A stretch of 64,000 bases of DNA from Biomphalaria glabrata (taxonomy: Eukaryota; Mollusca; Gastropoda; Planorbidae). The stretch is from assembly GCF_947242115.1 (NCBI RefSeq), contig NC_074720.1, forward strand, positions 10,108,645 through 10,172,644, given 5' to 3'. Both the position numbers and the translations under genes were made by a program. The number at the start of each line of letters is the position of its first letter. Positions within the stretch are counted from its first letter, which is position 1. Shown piece after piece: positions 1 through 11,683 of the stretch. A model generated the notes under the pieces. That model had not been told where the DNA came from. It did not search any database and saw only the letters and a list, made by a program, of their open reading frames with translations.

Positions 1-410
1 ACTCGTTAGAAACTTAGATTCTAGACTAGATCTAGCTATTTTACTTTTCAAATGCATAGATGTTTGATATAGCAGTTATAAATATTCACACGAGAAACAT
101 TTGCATATGATCTAGATCTCGATCTATTTATTAGAACATCAAGCAGGTAAAAAATACATCCTCCACCAAGTCCAAGTACTCAAACATAAACAGCAGTCTA
201 CAAAAAAAAAAAAATATGTCCGGAAATTTATACGGAAGAAGAAGTGACGTCACAAGAAACCATTGTCACTGACCATCATAAAAGTATCTTTTTTAAAAAA
301 CAAAACTCGAAGGACAGCATATATATAACTTGACATAAACATTTTTTAAAAAGTGACCCCCCTTAAAAATTCATTTTCTAAAATAATGCAACAATCCATC
401 TATCTATCTA
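1..410. other. AT-rich spacer, no gene seen
   Basis: AT-rich sequence with TCTAGATC-like motifs (about 20-35 and 105-125), short A and T runs and a (CTAT)n microsatellite at about 396-415. No ORF with recognisable content. The microsatellite leads into the Helitron-like copy. Confidence 0.6.
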
Positions 411-1429
411 TCTATATTGTATATATATAATTCTCTTCATGGCTTAACAGTTTGGACATTGTGAAGTAAAGAAAAGATTACTCTTTTATTTCTGCAAGTC
501 GGACTAGATTAACCCTACGAAAAAAAAAGAAAGGGGGGGGGGAGAACAAGTAGTATTCATCCGTCACTAAATAGCAGGGCCGGACTTAACCATAGTGACC
601 AAGACGTTATGGAAAGATCACTCTTTTATTTATTTCTACCCCACGTAACTTTAGCGGAAAAAAAAAGAGGGGGGGGGGAGAGAACAAGTCATCTACTCTG
701 TATTCACCCTTACTAAATAGCAGGGCCGGACTCAACCGTTGTGGGGCCCAATTCGAAACGGATTTCGTGGGACCAAGTTTGGGTAGGGAAGCGGATAATA
801 AGTGAAAACTAAGAGTTTGTATTATAAAATAAATTCTTGTTTGCATTTTATTCATTTTTACTACGTCAAAAATATTTTACGAGCCATGCGAAGTCATACA
901 GTATATCTTTAAAATTCTATTTCCAACATAGATCCCGCTCAATAGCAAGAATTATCAAATGTTTCTATCTATCTACGAGAATCGTTGACGTCAAGTAATT
1001 CTTTATTAGTTTGAGGCGCGAGAAGCTTCTTTCAACAGATTCCACAATTATGAGTATTGCATAATGCCGTTTTTTGTTATCGAGCGTAGGATTGGCGTTT
1101 TCCATATTGAATGCCACCCCAAAATGACAATTTTTGTCTATATATTTCAGGAGATTTGTATGAGTTTTCAAAAGATTTTAATAATTTCCAGATATTTCCA
1201 GGACTTTTTCGTATATTTTGCAATTTCAGGAGATTTCCAGGAGCTCCTGGTAAATCAGGAGGCCGCGGGAAATCTGTTATAAGTTATAAAATGGTTTAAT
1301 TTAATAATTTACACCTAGGATTAGCGTGAGGCCTATGAAATTGCGGGGCCCACTGCAGTCGCATAGGTTGCAGTGGCCTAAGACCGGCCCTGCAAAATAG
1401 CGGTGTATGCTACGCCGTGGGTCGACTAG
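411..1429 (+). mobile_element. Helitron-like element, copy A, with antisense hAT fragment
   Basis: Starts in TATATATAATTCTCTTCATG near 411-440. Ends with a short hairpin (CGGTGTA-TGC-TACGCCG, about 1410-1417 onward) followed by TGGGTCGA and CTAG, with a T next. This is the Helitron 3' pattern (hairpin, CTRR, T target), and no terminal inverted repeat is seen. On the opposite strand (965-1171) it carries a peptide with VERSFSRLKLIKNYLTSTI, which resembles the C-terminal dimerisation domain of hAT transposases. Poly-A/poly-G stretches and two diverged internal subrepeats (about 470-580 and 620-730) are present. Non-autonomous: no Rep/helicase coding. Same family as copies at 25.2, 31.1, 33.1, 45.6 and 46.3 kb. 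Confidence 0.65.
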
Positions 1430-1739
1430 TATTCAATATTGAAACAAAAGTAGGCTAATTACTCGCACCAAGGGTGAGAATCATTGCTAGATGAAAAGAG
1501 CCAAGATAGTAAAGTGAGGTCGTGAAGTGAGGTGCGGGGATTCTTGATACCCATGATGCCACATTTATGATTTTCTGTTTTATGGGTTTTATGGGTTTAT
1601 CTAGGGGATGATATAATTAACCGGGTTCCCCGGGTTCAAAAAATGTACAAATCATGTGTTTATAAGTTAATGCATTATTAATTGTACAAATGAACATACA
1701 GCACTCACTTCCGGCCACACGGCTCGGTAGCTCCAAATA

Positions 1740-1832
1740 CTACAACTCGCAGATGCAAGGATCAGTCACGGCTCCAAAGGCGAGCTTAAAACCACACACT
1801 CCATCGTAGCCCCAAGTCCCAAGCCCAACTCC
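1740..1832 (-). CDS. Possible last coding exon of an unidentified gene
   Basis: On the minus strand a good 3' splice site (pyrimidine-rich run ending TTTGTTTCAG) is followed by 93 nt open in one frame. They encode 30 residues containing GTWGYDGVCGFKLAFG and TDPCIC, then a TAG stop. The peptide is Gly/Cys-rich and of higher complexity than the surrounding spacer, which is why it was noted. I do not recognise the family. No upstream exon with a matching phase was found on the minus strand between 1833 and the LINE fragment at 2.4 kb, so the rest of the gene, if real, lies beyond. It could equally be a chance reading frame. Confidence 0.25.
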   Translation of the reverse strand, partial: GVGLGTWGYDGVCGFKLAFGAVTDPCICEL

Positions 1833-2303
1833 CTGAAACAAAGAATAAACTTAGATCTAGCGATGCCGCTAACGACACCCGTAATGAAATATCAACCTGA
1901 TTAATAAAACTGTTAATATCGGGGAAACAGTGAAAACTGTAGCGCAGAAAGAATCAACAGCCAGAAGGCCCTCTCCGCTGAGAGAACAAATATGGAAGAT
2001 AGGAATGTTAAGTAAGAACGCGTGCCGGTATTTTGTTCTAATCGAGGTTACACAACCATGGTAGATAAGGAGTTTGCAACAATTTGTTCCCCGTAAGAAT
2101 AAAGAGTCTCCATCCAAGGTTGTCAAGTCGACACCTGGTTCTGTTAGAGTTGCATTTGGTTAAGGACTAGAAAGCGTTACAGTTTATCTCTCTATTTCAT
2201 GTCTAATCAAACTCCATCACATTGCATGTCCACATTAGAGATTCAAACAAATTATTTCAGTCTCAATCTTTTTAGTATTATTTCCTCAGACTTCAGGTAC
2301 AGG
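1833..2303. other. Spacer, nothing recognised
   Basis: Moderately AT-rich. The minus-strand reading frame at 1869-2126 has no recognisable domain and looks like chance. Candidate intron sequence if the exon at 1740-1832 is real. Confidence 0.4.
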
Positions 2304-2399
2304 CAGTGGCGTGGCAAGATACCCGTGGGCCCGGGTTCAAGAATATATTGGTGGGCTCCCTACCCCAACACTAAATAACAAAATTGAAGAAATTGATTG

Positions 2400-3254
2400 T
2401 TGATGCAGACATTTCTACCGTGAAAGCTCACTAATCTGTCTCACTGAAACATGGCAAAATGAAATTATTCCCGACGCATCAGTAGACTTGGATGCGTTTC
2501 TTTTGTACAGATCAGACAGAACAACAGATAGTGGCAAAACAAGAGGAGGAGGACTGGCCATTTACGTCAATAAACAGTACTGCTGTGTCAACAATATTTC
2601 AATCAAAACTAAAGTGTATACGACCGATATTGAATTACTATGTAACAATCTCAGGCTATACTACCTGCAAAGAAAGTTTACACAATTTTACGTCATATTT
2701 GTGCATATACCACCCACAGCCAACACAGAGAAAGCAACAAAACATATACTAGACGTTGTACACGTGCGTGTAACGAAAATCCTGATGCTGCCCGACTAGT
2801 TATGGGAGATTTCAATCATCTTTCGTTAGGTCAACACCTGCCAACATATACTCAATATGTTAATTGTCCCACACGGCAGGATAAAACCTTGGACATGTGT
2901 TGTAGCAACATAAAAATGGCCTACACATCTCGATCGTTATTTAACCTCTGACCAGACAGATGAACTTACCACAACTGTTAACTCGTACATCCAGTTCTGT
3001 GAAAACATGATTGTACCAAAGAAGAAAATTAAAACATTCAGTAATAATAGACCCTGGATGACCAACATTAAAAATTAACATTCTCTCGTCATCGAGAAGT
3101 AGGCCTACATAGAAGTCTATTTATAAAGCGCTGGTTATGAGTGTGTATGTGTTTTTCGTGTGTGAATGTCGTTCGTGCATCTATATTGTCATTGTACAGT
3201 AGTTACGCTGAGGTTGTCAATTGTATCAATAAAAGTTATCTTATCTTATCTTAT
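2400..3254 (+). mobile_element. L2/Rex1-like LINE, internally deleted (endonuclease part and 3' tail)
   Basis: The + strand reads ICLTETWQNEIIPDAS, then YRSDRTTDSGKTRGGGLAIYV (2500-2570), and further on VMGDFNHLSLG (about 2800). This is the order of an APE-type endonuclease (TETW, GGG-A-YV, GDFN). It continues to PKKKIKTFSNNRPWMT (about 3015-3065), the usual endonuclease-to-RT linker. The reverse transcriptase is missing. The sequence jumps to a 3' UTR-like segment ending in AATAAAAG and (TTATC)n. Frame changes and stops separate the coding pieces, so it is dead. Clade assignment rests on the linker motif and tail and is inference. Confidence 0.7.
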
Positions 3255-3654
3255 AATTGGTCAGAGAATGGCAATATTCCGTGATCAATTTAGTTATCTC
3301 TCTATCTTCTAGATTTTTGTTTCCTCATTAATTGCAATAGCACATTCAACTTTAAATATTCCTATGTAACACTAATGTTTCTTTGGCTTGCTAAATATTT
3401 AATGTTTTTTATTTAATTGTATTTGTTTCGATTTCATCTCCTTTTTGTTCAGATATAACGATTACATCAACATTTTCTATACACTACAGAAGACAACAAA
3501 ACAATGTAATGAAAACGTGCGAGAACGCTTCGTCCTTATTTTTTTTCCCCAATATCAACTTCATCGGATTCAATAGTTTTTGAAATGACAGTAGAGACAG
3601 TTCAATGTCTACTAAACGCATTACAAATTCAGTTGAAAATATCAGTCTTTTTTT
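3255..3654. other. AT-rich spacer
   Basis: AT-rich sequence between the LINE tail and the Gypsy relic. Nothing recognised. Confidence 0.5.
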
Positions 3655-5850
3655 TTTAAATATATCTACTTATAACTCTCTGACAACTACCTTCTCGGTG
3701 CGTCTAGGTGTCCCGAGGTTGCGCTGTAATTATCGAATAAAACAATTAAACAAACTAGATCAATACACAGAAACTTTAATGAACTTTACGGCATATATCA
3801 CACACTGCACTCTCTACTTTTAATTTCTCTCGTCTCCCTAAGCTCCAACTCTCAAATTCTCAATTTGTGTATTTCTACATCAGCCTGTTTCTCTTTAATT
3901 CTTGCTTCTGTCTCTTTTTCTTTAGCTCTTTCTTTGGCCTCTCTCTCTTTAGCTCTTTCTTTAGCCTCTCTCTCTTTAGCTCTTTCATCTCGCTCTTTGC
4001 CTTCTCTTTCTTTTACCCACTCTTGTAAAGCGGTTCCTTTCAATCCCATCTCTTTTCCAGCGGCTATTAACTGTGATAATCTCTGCCATTCTTGTTTAAA
4101 TGTGTAGCATCCAATATGAACAATACAAATTGCTGTCACTTGTGTTTGACCTAGTTTTGTCACGGTTTGTTGGCTTAGTTACAGCTTTCCTATTATATAT
4201 CTACTTATAAACTCTCTGACAAATACCTTGTCAATGCGTCTAGATGTCCCGAGATTCCGCTGTAATTATCGAATAAAACAATTAAACAACTAGATCAATA
4301 CACAGAAACTTTAATGAACTTTTTGGCATATCACACAATGCACTCTCTACTATTGATAACTAACTCACATTCGGTGATTCGCTCATTTGTAAAAATAGAT
4401 TATACATATACATACATACACACATTCACCCTAACCCCTCCTAAAATTATAATCAATTTTTACAAAGATATCTACATGACATGATTATAAAACAAATATA
4501 AAACATTAAAACACAATACAACAAACATGTTCATTCGATAAACCACAAAGACTCTAAATATACCTCACAAGCGTGTAGGTAGTCATACAGACTTAAACAT
4601 AGTCACAAAGATCTTCACATAGTCACACAGACTTCGAGGTAGTCACACAGACTTCAATGTAATAGACACACAGTCTATGTTTAAGAAACACAGTCTAGTT
4701 TTAAGACACACAGTCTTAGTAGAAGACACACAGTCTTTGATCAAGCAACACATGCTTGTTAGAAGCCACTTAGGCTTATATCTATGATAAACGTAACAGA
4801 ATGTCCATTACGACGTTTGCTGCACTTAAAATTGAAAGTCCTGAAGCATCAGGGCTCAGCGAGGTTCCCTGGAGTTCATCAACTTACGTGTGTTTAAACA
4901 GCGTAAGGGTGCGTGATCTGTGCGGAGTTCGAATGTTCTGCCCAACAGGTATCTGGGCAACTTGGTTACAGCCCAAACAACTGCCAAGCACTCTCTTTCT
5001 ACGGTCCTGTATCGTTGTTCCACTGAAGACAACTTTCTACTGACATACATCACTGGATGTAGAGTGCCCTTTGATTCCTGTGCTAGGCATCCCCCCGATA
5101 GCAACAGTATATGCATCAGTAGCTAGTAGGAATTCCTTCTGACAGTCAGGTAGACGCAGGATCGGTTCCTCAGCAATAGCCTTCTTAATCTTCTGCAGCG
5201 ATATTTCAAACTCATGTGACCATCTGATCACATTGGGTGCTCCCTTTCTGGTCAGGTTTGCGAGTGGCTCAGTCATCTCTGCAAAATCTGCTATAAATCT
5301 TCGATAGAAGTGAGTCCCGATAAACTACAGACCTGTCTCTTGGTAGTTGGCTGACGAAGATTCATAACTCATTGTTGTAGTTCAGGTTGTGGTTTCAGTG
5401 AGTGTCCTCCAATTACATATCCTAGAAAGGAATAGATGGTCTTACTGTTAAACCATTTCTCCTCAATGTATCCAGAGCCATTTCTAGATGTTGTGGGTGA
5501 TCTGACCAAGTAATGTCATGAATACTTATGTCGTCTAGGTAGCACAGTACATGGGGTGGATTAGACAACACCTTTCTCATCATTCTGCTGAACGTTGCTG
5601 GTGCCCAAAACTCATGACATTTAATTGAAACAAACCAAAAGGACTGCTAAACGGTGTGAGTGGTTTAGCTTTATCCACCAAAGGTATCTTCAATGTAATA
5701 GACACAGAGTCTAGTTTTAAGACACACAGTCTTTGATCAAGTAACACATGCTTGTAAGAAGCCACTTAGGCTTATTTTTAAGATAAACATGACAGATTGT
5801 CCGCTACGACGTTTATTTTACCCGGGATATGCTGCACTTCGATTTAAATA
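3655..5850 (-). mobile_element. Ty3/Gypsy LTR retrotransposon relic
   Basis: A broken, fossil Gypsy-type element on the minus strand. Parts seen: a gag-like Glu/Lys/Arg-rich coiled-coil segment (3852-4163), and pol pieces with RNase H and RT similarity between 4856 and 5765 (for example YVSRKLSSVEQRYRTVERE and FELRTDHAPL). A direct repeat of about 120-140 bp lies at 3656-3795 and 4190-4330 and may represent LTR pieces. Its copies differ at roughly 8% of positions by eye, suggesting moderate age. A second duplicated stretch lies at about 4650-4825 and 5690-5850. The element is incomplete and carries multiple breaks. Confidence 0.75.
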
Positions 5851-6645
5851 TATCAGTCTTTCCTTAGATTAAGCGAAAGGGTCTGCCAAAATAAAATGCT
5901 TTTATTAATAAATATTTAAATACAAAACAAATAGAAAATATACTAAGCTTTAAGAAAATTGAATAATTAGCAGCTATACCGAAATTTTAATTGGTGACAC
6001 GACTATCCCTATTTCTCAACCAAACTCTCTCCATCTCCCCCCCCCCCCATTCCTGTAATACTCCCAATGGTTTTATGATCGTACAAGAAACAAAATAAAG
6101 AATGGGACGATGTGGTATGATTGTCACCTCAAACGCACGATTAGTCCTAGCCACCATTACAATTTACAAAACCTGATGGAAAGCAAATCCTTAATTTAAA
6201 GCTTAAAACACTGGTTTTGAAGTTCATATATATTTCAGTACAGAGTTCGGGATATTTTGAGGAAGCTTTTTAAACCCTATTTTTATCGGTTTTTACAAAA
6301 GCGCATTTATGTTTTAAACTTTTGATGTCATCCCCAAGTTCTCATGTGAGCCCCAACTAGTCAAGAATCATGGGCCCAAGCGCTGTGGGCTCCTTATGGT
6401 CGTGGGCCCGGGTTCATTGAACCCCTTCGCGCCATGGATGCTACGCCAGGTGTATAATAAATATATTTTCATATTTCTGAACTTAAAAGTCCAGTAAGAG
6501 TTCATGTTCTTATGTAAAGTCACTTTGGCTTATCTCTATAACGCTCCTACTATGTGGTCACTAGGAATTGGATATACATATTGTCACATTCTTGTTCCTA
6601 CGTTTCCATGGGATTGCCGTGAGTGTATACCAGACTACACTCATG
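5851..6645. other. Repeat-derived spacer
   Basis: No gene. Holds a C-run (6041-6049), the right edge of the possible composite element (about 6385-6450) and AT-rich sequence. Ends at the TTAA flank of the next element. Confidence 0.45.
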
Positions 6646-6649
6646 TTAA

Positions 6650-9377
6650 GGGTAGGGGAAACACTTAGAGACCAAATTTTTTATTTGTGCTTCAAATCTA
6701 ATGATATTATACAGGAATGTTATATATGAGTACCCTATCAAAAATCTAGAAAAAAAAGTTTGAAAATGTTGTTGCTATGGCAACGGCGGCCATTTTGTTT
6801 TGTAAACATACTCTTATAAAAAAGCTATCTACTTGTGCATTTCTTATAATTTTCTTTTGAAAATTTGCAGGAATGTAGGCAAATATAATTGCTATTGAAG
6901 TATCAGATTACATTTTTTTAATTTTTGAATATTTTTTTTTTAATAATTTTTTTCCTGCCCTGTCTATACAGACAAGTGTTTTTTAACAAGAAAAGTGCAA
7001 AAATTTTGAACATAACCCCAAATATCAAAAAAGTGATCTGATACTTCTATTGTAATATATAAACTAAATATGTGTAGAAAAAATCATTTGAATAGAGCAA
7101 TAAATAAAAAAGTTTTTAGCAAAAATAGTATGAAAAAACGCGATTTTGAGAAAACGTCAAAAAACTAAGAAAATTCAAAATATCTCAAAAACTATAATAA
7201 TAAATTTTAAAAACTATAGCTATTATTTTTAAGACATATTAGGGTTATAATATGTGAAAATTTCATTCATGTTCAATGAAAACTAAAAAAGTTATAAAGT
7301 AAAAACTTTGTCAATGAAGTATATAAAACTTACATTTTTTAATGAAATTAATGCAATGACTTTTTTTCTTTTTCTTATAAAGGTATAATATATGTATTGA
7401 AATGAAATGCAATATTATTAGATATTATATAAAAACAATTAATAAGGTATCTTATAGAATAAAAAAAATTGTCCAGCCTTATAGTAAAGTTAATAACAAT
7501 GAACTATTATGTTTTCATAATTAATGTCTTGCACTGATGATCCATAAACACTACTAAGAGCTTGAGAGCTTTATTTTATCTTCATTATTTTCAAGCCTTA
7601 CAAAGTATTGTTCTGATGTTTTCAAAGTTATCCAAAGTACTGCTAAATAAAAAAGACCAAGAACTTATTTCGAAAGCTGAGCTTAGCTGAGCCGCAAGAC
7701 AACTTTTGACACAATGTATTTGTACTTTGCTTCAATTATTTAAAATTTTATTTTCTTTTGTTTTGCAATCTTTCTAAAGACTGCAAAGAAGGTTTGAATC
7801 TGTAAGTCACATAGTTCACATAGTTCAGTCAAATATGTTGCGAAATATGTTTGTGAAATCTGGTGTGGTTCAATAAACGACAAGTTGTCGTCGACGTAAC
7901 CATCTAAATATTTCTGCGAAACATTCCTCTTATAATTTCAATAAGAATCCGTATATCAGTAGAACAATAAATTAACAATTGACTGATGAAGTCAATAGAA
8001 ATGTGAAGCTTTAAAAAAAAAAAGAATTGAATTCGGTTAGTTTTGTGCCTCAATCATTATTTACATCTACAGCAAATGTTTTTTTTAAATGTATGTCTTT
8101 TATCTTTGTGTGCAACATTTAATAGATATCTTTATAGATTTATTTATTATAACTAGATTAGGTTCTCTAGATCTATAGATTGACTAGACTCCAGAACTAC
8201 AGTATATACTATAGATAATATAGTAGTATAACCGTATGTATACTATATACTGTTGATTTTGATCTAAGTAAGATATTATGTAAAGTTATATATATTCAGT
8301 CCTATTAGATCTATATCTACATTAGATTTAGAATAGTTATATTAACTTAATTAGAGTCTAAGATATATAAATCTCAATTGAGAACTAGATTTACATTACA
8401 TTACATTTTATACCCAGTAGCCCAGTATAGTCCTAGTTTTAGTCTAAATCCATATGATATTGTAACATTGTTTAGTTCTAGATCTAGATCCTCTAGAATA
8501 AGTCTAGATCTAGATCTCTATAATATGTCTACTTCTAGATTGTTGCTTTCATCTTGAACTTCCAATACTTAGATTAGTTAGATTATCATTCTGTTAAAGT
8601 GTTAGAATAGATCTAGATCAAGTCAAGTAGATCTAGACCGTCTAGTATCATCTAGACTATTCTATTCTAATTCTAATTCTAGACTCGGACTTGAGACTCT
8701 TTTGGATCTATTGCCAGCGTAATTTCCTTGTTTAAACCAATGTTAATATGTAGATCTACGAAATTCACATGATTCCTTTTAAAACATTATTTGATCTGAG
8801 AAATTATTAGATCTAAAAATTTAAAAAGAATTAAGCAAAGTTATAGAATCTAAATCTACAAATGGCTAATGTGTTCATTTCAGCTGTGGTAAAGCGTCCA
8901 TTGACAACCAATGGTATAAGAAAAAAAACATCATGTGATCATTTTGAACCAATCGTATTATTCGTGTTTGTAAACAGAAGATATGTAGGTCTTGGCAGTT
9001 CTTTTTATAGCCAAGAAACGCATTTATATAGGAGGGAAGAATGTTCAGACTTAAATAATTATTTTTCATTGGATGTCTTTTTATAGTCTGACCTTAGAGA
9101 AAAAAGGACAAGCTTTCCAATGAGGCCAAACATGGCGGGCTCCCTTTAATTATTGTTTACGAAAATCAAGTAAAAACAATGGGTATTTTGGTCATTTTCA
9201 GCTCTTATTATGAAAAGGTGACCATTATTAAATGCATTTTTTACATATTAAATATTATTTTTCAATGTTATCATTAAGTAAAATACGTGCAAAACATGTT
9301 GAACTATTTGAAACATGTAAAAACTAAAAATCGATTTTTTTTTCCAAATCTATCATTTTTGAGTGTTTCCCCTGCCC
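6650..9377. mobile_element. 2.7-kb non-autonomous DNA element with TTAA target sites
   Basis: Both ends are flanked by TTAA (6646-6649 and 9378-9381) and carry matching terminal inverted repeats, GGGTAGGGGAAACACT at the left and AGTGTTTCCCCTGCCC at the right (one mismatch). TTAA duplication is typical of piggyBac and Kolobok superfamilies. The ends start GGG rather than piggyBac's usual CCC, which favours Kolobok, but this is inference. The interior is very AT-rich, has no transposase-like ORF, and includes a TCTAGATC-rich tract (8140-8700). Confidence 0.7.
8140..8700. repeat. TCTAGATC-rich low-complexity tract
   Basis: Many overlapping CTAGATCTAGA/TCTAGATC palindromic motifs with little other content, inside the TTAA element. 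Similar tracts occur at 57290-57480 and 62200-62345. No coding potential. Confidence 0.7.
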
Positions 9378-9639
9378 TTAACTTGCGACGAGCTCTGTGG
9401 TCATGTGATCTAAGAGGACTATACCACAAGGAAGAAAAGAAAAAATGCAAACTTCCCTTTTAAAAGTTCTCAAATAGTTTTTCCTTTTAGAAAACAAAAC
9501 ATCATTTGAATGCCCATCACGCACCCATCCCAGGCCACACAAACACACTCCTTTACACATATATACATAGGCACTAGATTACACTATAGTGACTGTAACA
9601 TTTAAAGTATGTGATATGTGATTTAAGGATACAACAAGT

Positions 9640-9825
9640 CAGTGTCGTAGCTATGGTTGGGGGGGGGGGATTTGAAAATGAGTGTTCGAATTTTTTTTTA
9701 CATTAAAAATTAAACATTACGCCATTATCTCATGTCATGATGTCGAATGTCAGAATGCAAGGGTTGCGAAAGAGGTCAAGCTCCCCGGGCGCAAGAGTGA
9801 CGGCAAGTTTCTAGCTACGTCACTG
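9640..9825. mobile_element. hAT-like MITE (186 bp), 8-bp TSD
   Basis: Inverted ends CAGTGTCGTAGCTA and TAGCTACGTCACTG, flanked by CAACAAGT (9632-9639) and CAACAAGA (9826-9833), a 7/8 match. The G-run, internal ACATTAAAAATTAAACATTA and length match the MITE at 20251-20437, so they are one family. CAGNG ends with 8-bp TSDs are typical of hAT. Confidence 0.8.
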
Positions 9826-9939
9826 CAACAAGATCTACTTTTGGAATAGTTTTTTAGAAATGATTTGCATTTCTGTGTATACAAATGCATGCTTAGTTTA
9901 AATTTTGTAAACAAACTCGGTACGCTTTTTGAAAAGCTT

Positions 9940-10160
9940 ATATCAACTCACTCTGTCTATCTGGCCAAAAATTTGTACACGTCATTTTTCCGACACCAAA
10001 TCTCGGATCAAGCTGAAATTGTGCAGAAATATTTCTTTTACCTGACAACACACGAATCAATAATAAAAAAAACAACAATTAGTTCATTAACTATTGGTAA
10101 GAGATTACTTTGTTTGGTATCTCAAACAAGGGAAAAAATAGTAATTGACTGAAGCTGAAT
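9940..10160 (+). repeat. Interspersed repeat P, copy 1
   Basis: Shares TCTCGGATCAAGCTGAAATT and a tail TTTGGTATCTCAAACAAGG with pieces at 29757, 37835 (-), 39005, 40135, 49480 (-) and 52075 (-). The other copies carry a GACAGACAGACAGA run at the opposite end. Non-coding and unclassified. Confidence 0.65.
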
Positions 10161-10197
10161 ATATATATATTTATAAACATATATATAAACATTTAAA

Positions 10198-10312
10198 AAG
10201 TGACGACCTAGATACCCCCTTCTTTCTCCCCCTAACCTTTCCAACTGGTCCTGATAGTGATAGAATTATAGCATATTAAGAACATTAAAAGCATGAAATT
10301 ACGCTAAACAAA
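10198..10312 (+). repeat. SINE S2, 3' fragment (diverged)
   Basis: CCTAGATACCCCCTTC and TTAAAAGCATGAAATTACGCT match the 3' half of the S2 SINE at 37318-37560, followed by an A-run. Diverged remnant. Confidence 0.5.
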
Positions 10313-10484
10313 AAAAAAAAAAAGATTACAAAGAGAGTTTGTGTTGTCACACAAACTCAGAGCCAGCCCCAATCGGCGCCGGATCCCTGTTGGATCCACC
10401 TATTCGCAAGGGATATTCAAGACTTGATTTTGTTTTGATTGTCAAAAGTCATAATGTTTCAAAGATTCATTTGGCGTTGTAAAA

Positions 10485-10670
10485 AAATGTTTTTTTTTTC
10501 TGTAAAATGTTTGACATGTTTTGGATGATCCTTCAAAGTTAAAGATAATTTACTTCTTTATCCAAATCTCCCGCTGGACGACGGGGGATGGCATCGAGCA
10601 GGGTATGAAACCTGGACCGTCGAAATAATCAATCCAGAGCGCTAACCGCACGATCAGGCATTGCTGTTAA
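10485..10670 (-). repeat. SINE S1 (tRNA-derived), reverse
   Basis: In reverse complement it reads a tRNA-like head with a B-box-like GGTTTCATACCCTGC, a middle CATCCCCCGTCGTCCAGCG, and a tail ACATGTCAAACATTTTAC. Same family as 25343, 28137 and 35306. Confidence 0.65.
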
Positions 10671-11683
10671 CTTAATAACAAACTAATAGCCTATTATTGA
10701 TAAAGAGATATATTACACATTACGGCATGACAACTACCGATATGTGCAATATGTCAGACGAGCGATTTTATAAAATATTTTTGGTATTGATTTGTAATAC
10801 AAAAAAAAAAAAAGAAAAGAACAAGGCATCGAGCTTGTACTTCGGCAACGTCTGCTCGATGTCCCAGCACAGTTACCAACAGTTATTGGCATTTTCATTT
10901 AAATGGAACTAGAATGAGGATGTAGATCTACCTAAATTAAACTTCTGATTCTGATATCTACTGGATCTAGATCTAAAATATAAATTTGGGATAATGTAGA
11001 TGTAATTTAGATAAGATTTATGTAAAAAAAAAAGCCTAGATAATCTATTAATAGACAGAATGCAATATTAAATTTAAAAAATAGTAGACAAGTTTTAGTA
11101 TTTTATAACATTGCAATATTTGAAAATAATAAAATAAAAAATCGCTTACACTCTGGATATTAAAATTATAGATCCTGATCTAGTCTTAATCATGGCTGCC
11201 TGGTCGTGAGGTTTGCCGCTAGAAACAATTTGTAAAAAAAAATATTTTGAATCGCACTGATTTATTATTGTTAGTCTAGATCTTCACAAATTTAATTACA
11301 TGGCTGATCCAAATTAGTTGATACACTTAATATAACCTTTGTTGTTGTTTTTTTAATGATATTTTGGTATTTCGCATGTTTATATAAAAATATATATATA
11401 TCTTTTTACTCCCCTCGCTCTCTCGCTCTTGTATATATATATATATAAATATATACACATCAATATATACGCTAGCAAATAATGCGCTTATTTCCCTTGC
11501 AACGAAGGACAGAGTTCAATTCCTAGTATTTCAATATAGCCATTCCTATTACGTTCTTGTGTTTCTTTGTGTTGTGCCTACCATATTACACATTTTTAGA
11601 GCATTGCCTACTGAACTAGATTTTTGAATCCAATGTTGATTAGAACCAAAACTTGTTCAAATCCAGAGTAGAGTCTTATTTTA
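10671..11683. other. AT-rich spacer with a SINE S1 head stub
   Basis: Holds a short SINE S1 5' stub at about 11193-11222 (GGCTGCCTGGTCGTGAGG) and (TA)n-rich stretches at 11385-11450. No gene seen. The 71-aa frame at 10697 has no recognisable content. Confidence 0.5.

Larger units (their letters stand above)
2304..6450. mobile_element. Possible composite DNA element bounded by GGCGT(G/A)GC ends
   Basis: The left edge reads CAGTGGCGTGGCAAG and the right edge ends ATGGATGCTACGCCA. Both sides carry GTGGGCCCGGGTTCA nearby (about 2325 and 6403). These ends resemble the 8-bp-TSD elements elsewhere in the window, but no convincing target-site duplication was found here. If it is one element, it holds an L2/Rex1-like LINE fragment and a Gypsy relic as nested insertions. 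Low confidence: the two edges may belong to different elements. Confidence 0.3.

Noticed and set aside
2400-3254. A shared 3' tail between the L2/Rex1-like LINE (TTATC)n and the CR1-type LINE (GATAA)n, suggesting common machinery
   Set aside because: In sense orientation the tails are complementary, not identical, so they are different terminal repeats.
3865-4107. 80-aa + strand Ser/Leu-rich ORF
   Set aside because: Shadow of the gag-like Lys/Glu-rich segment of the Gypsy relic on the other strand.
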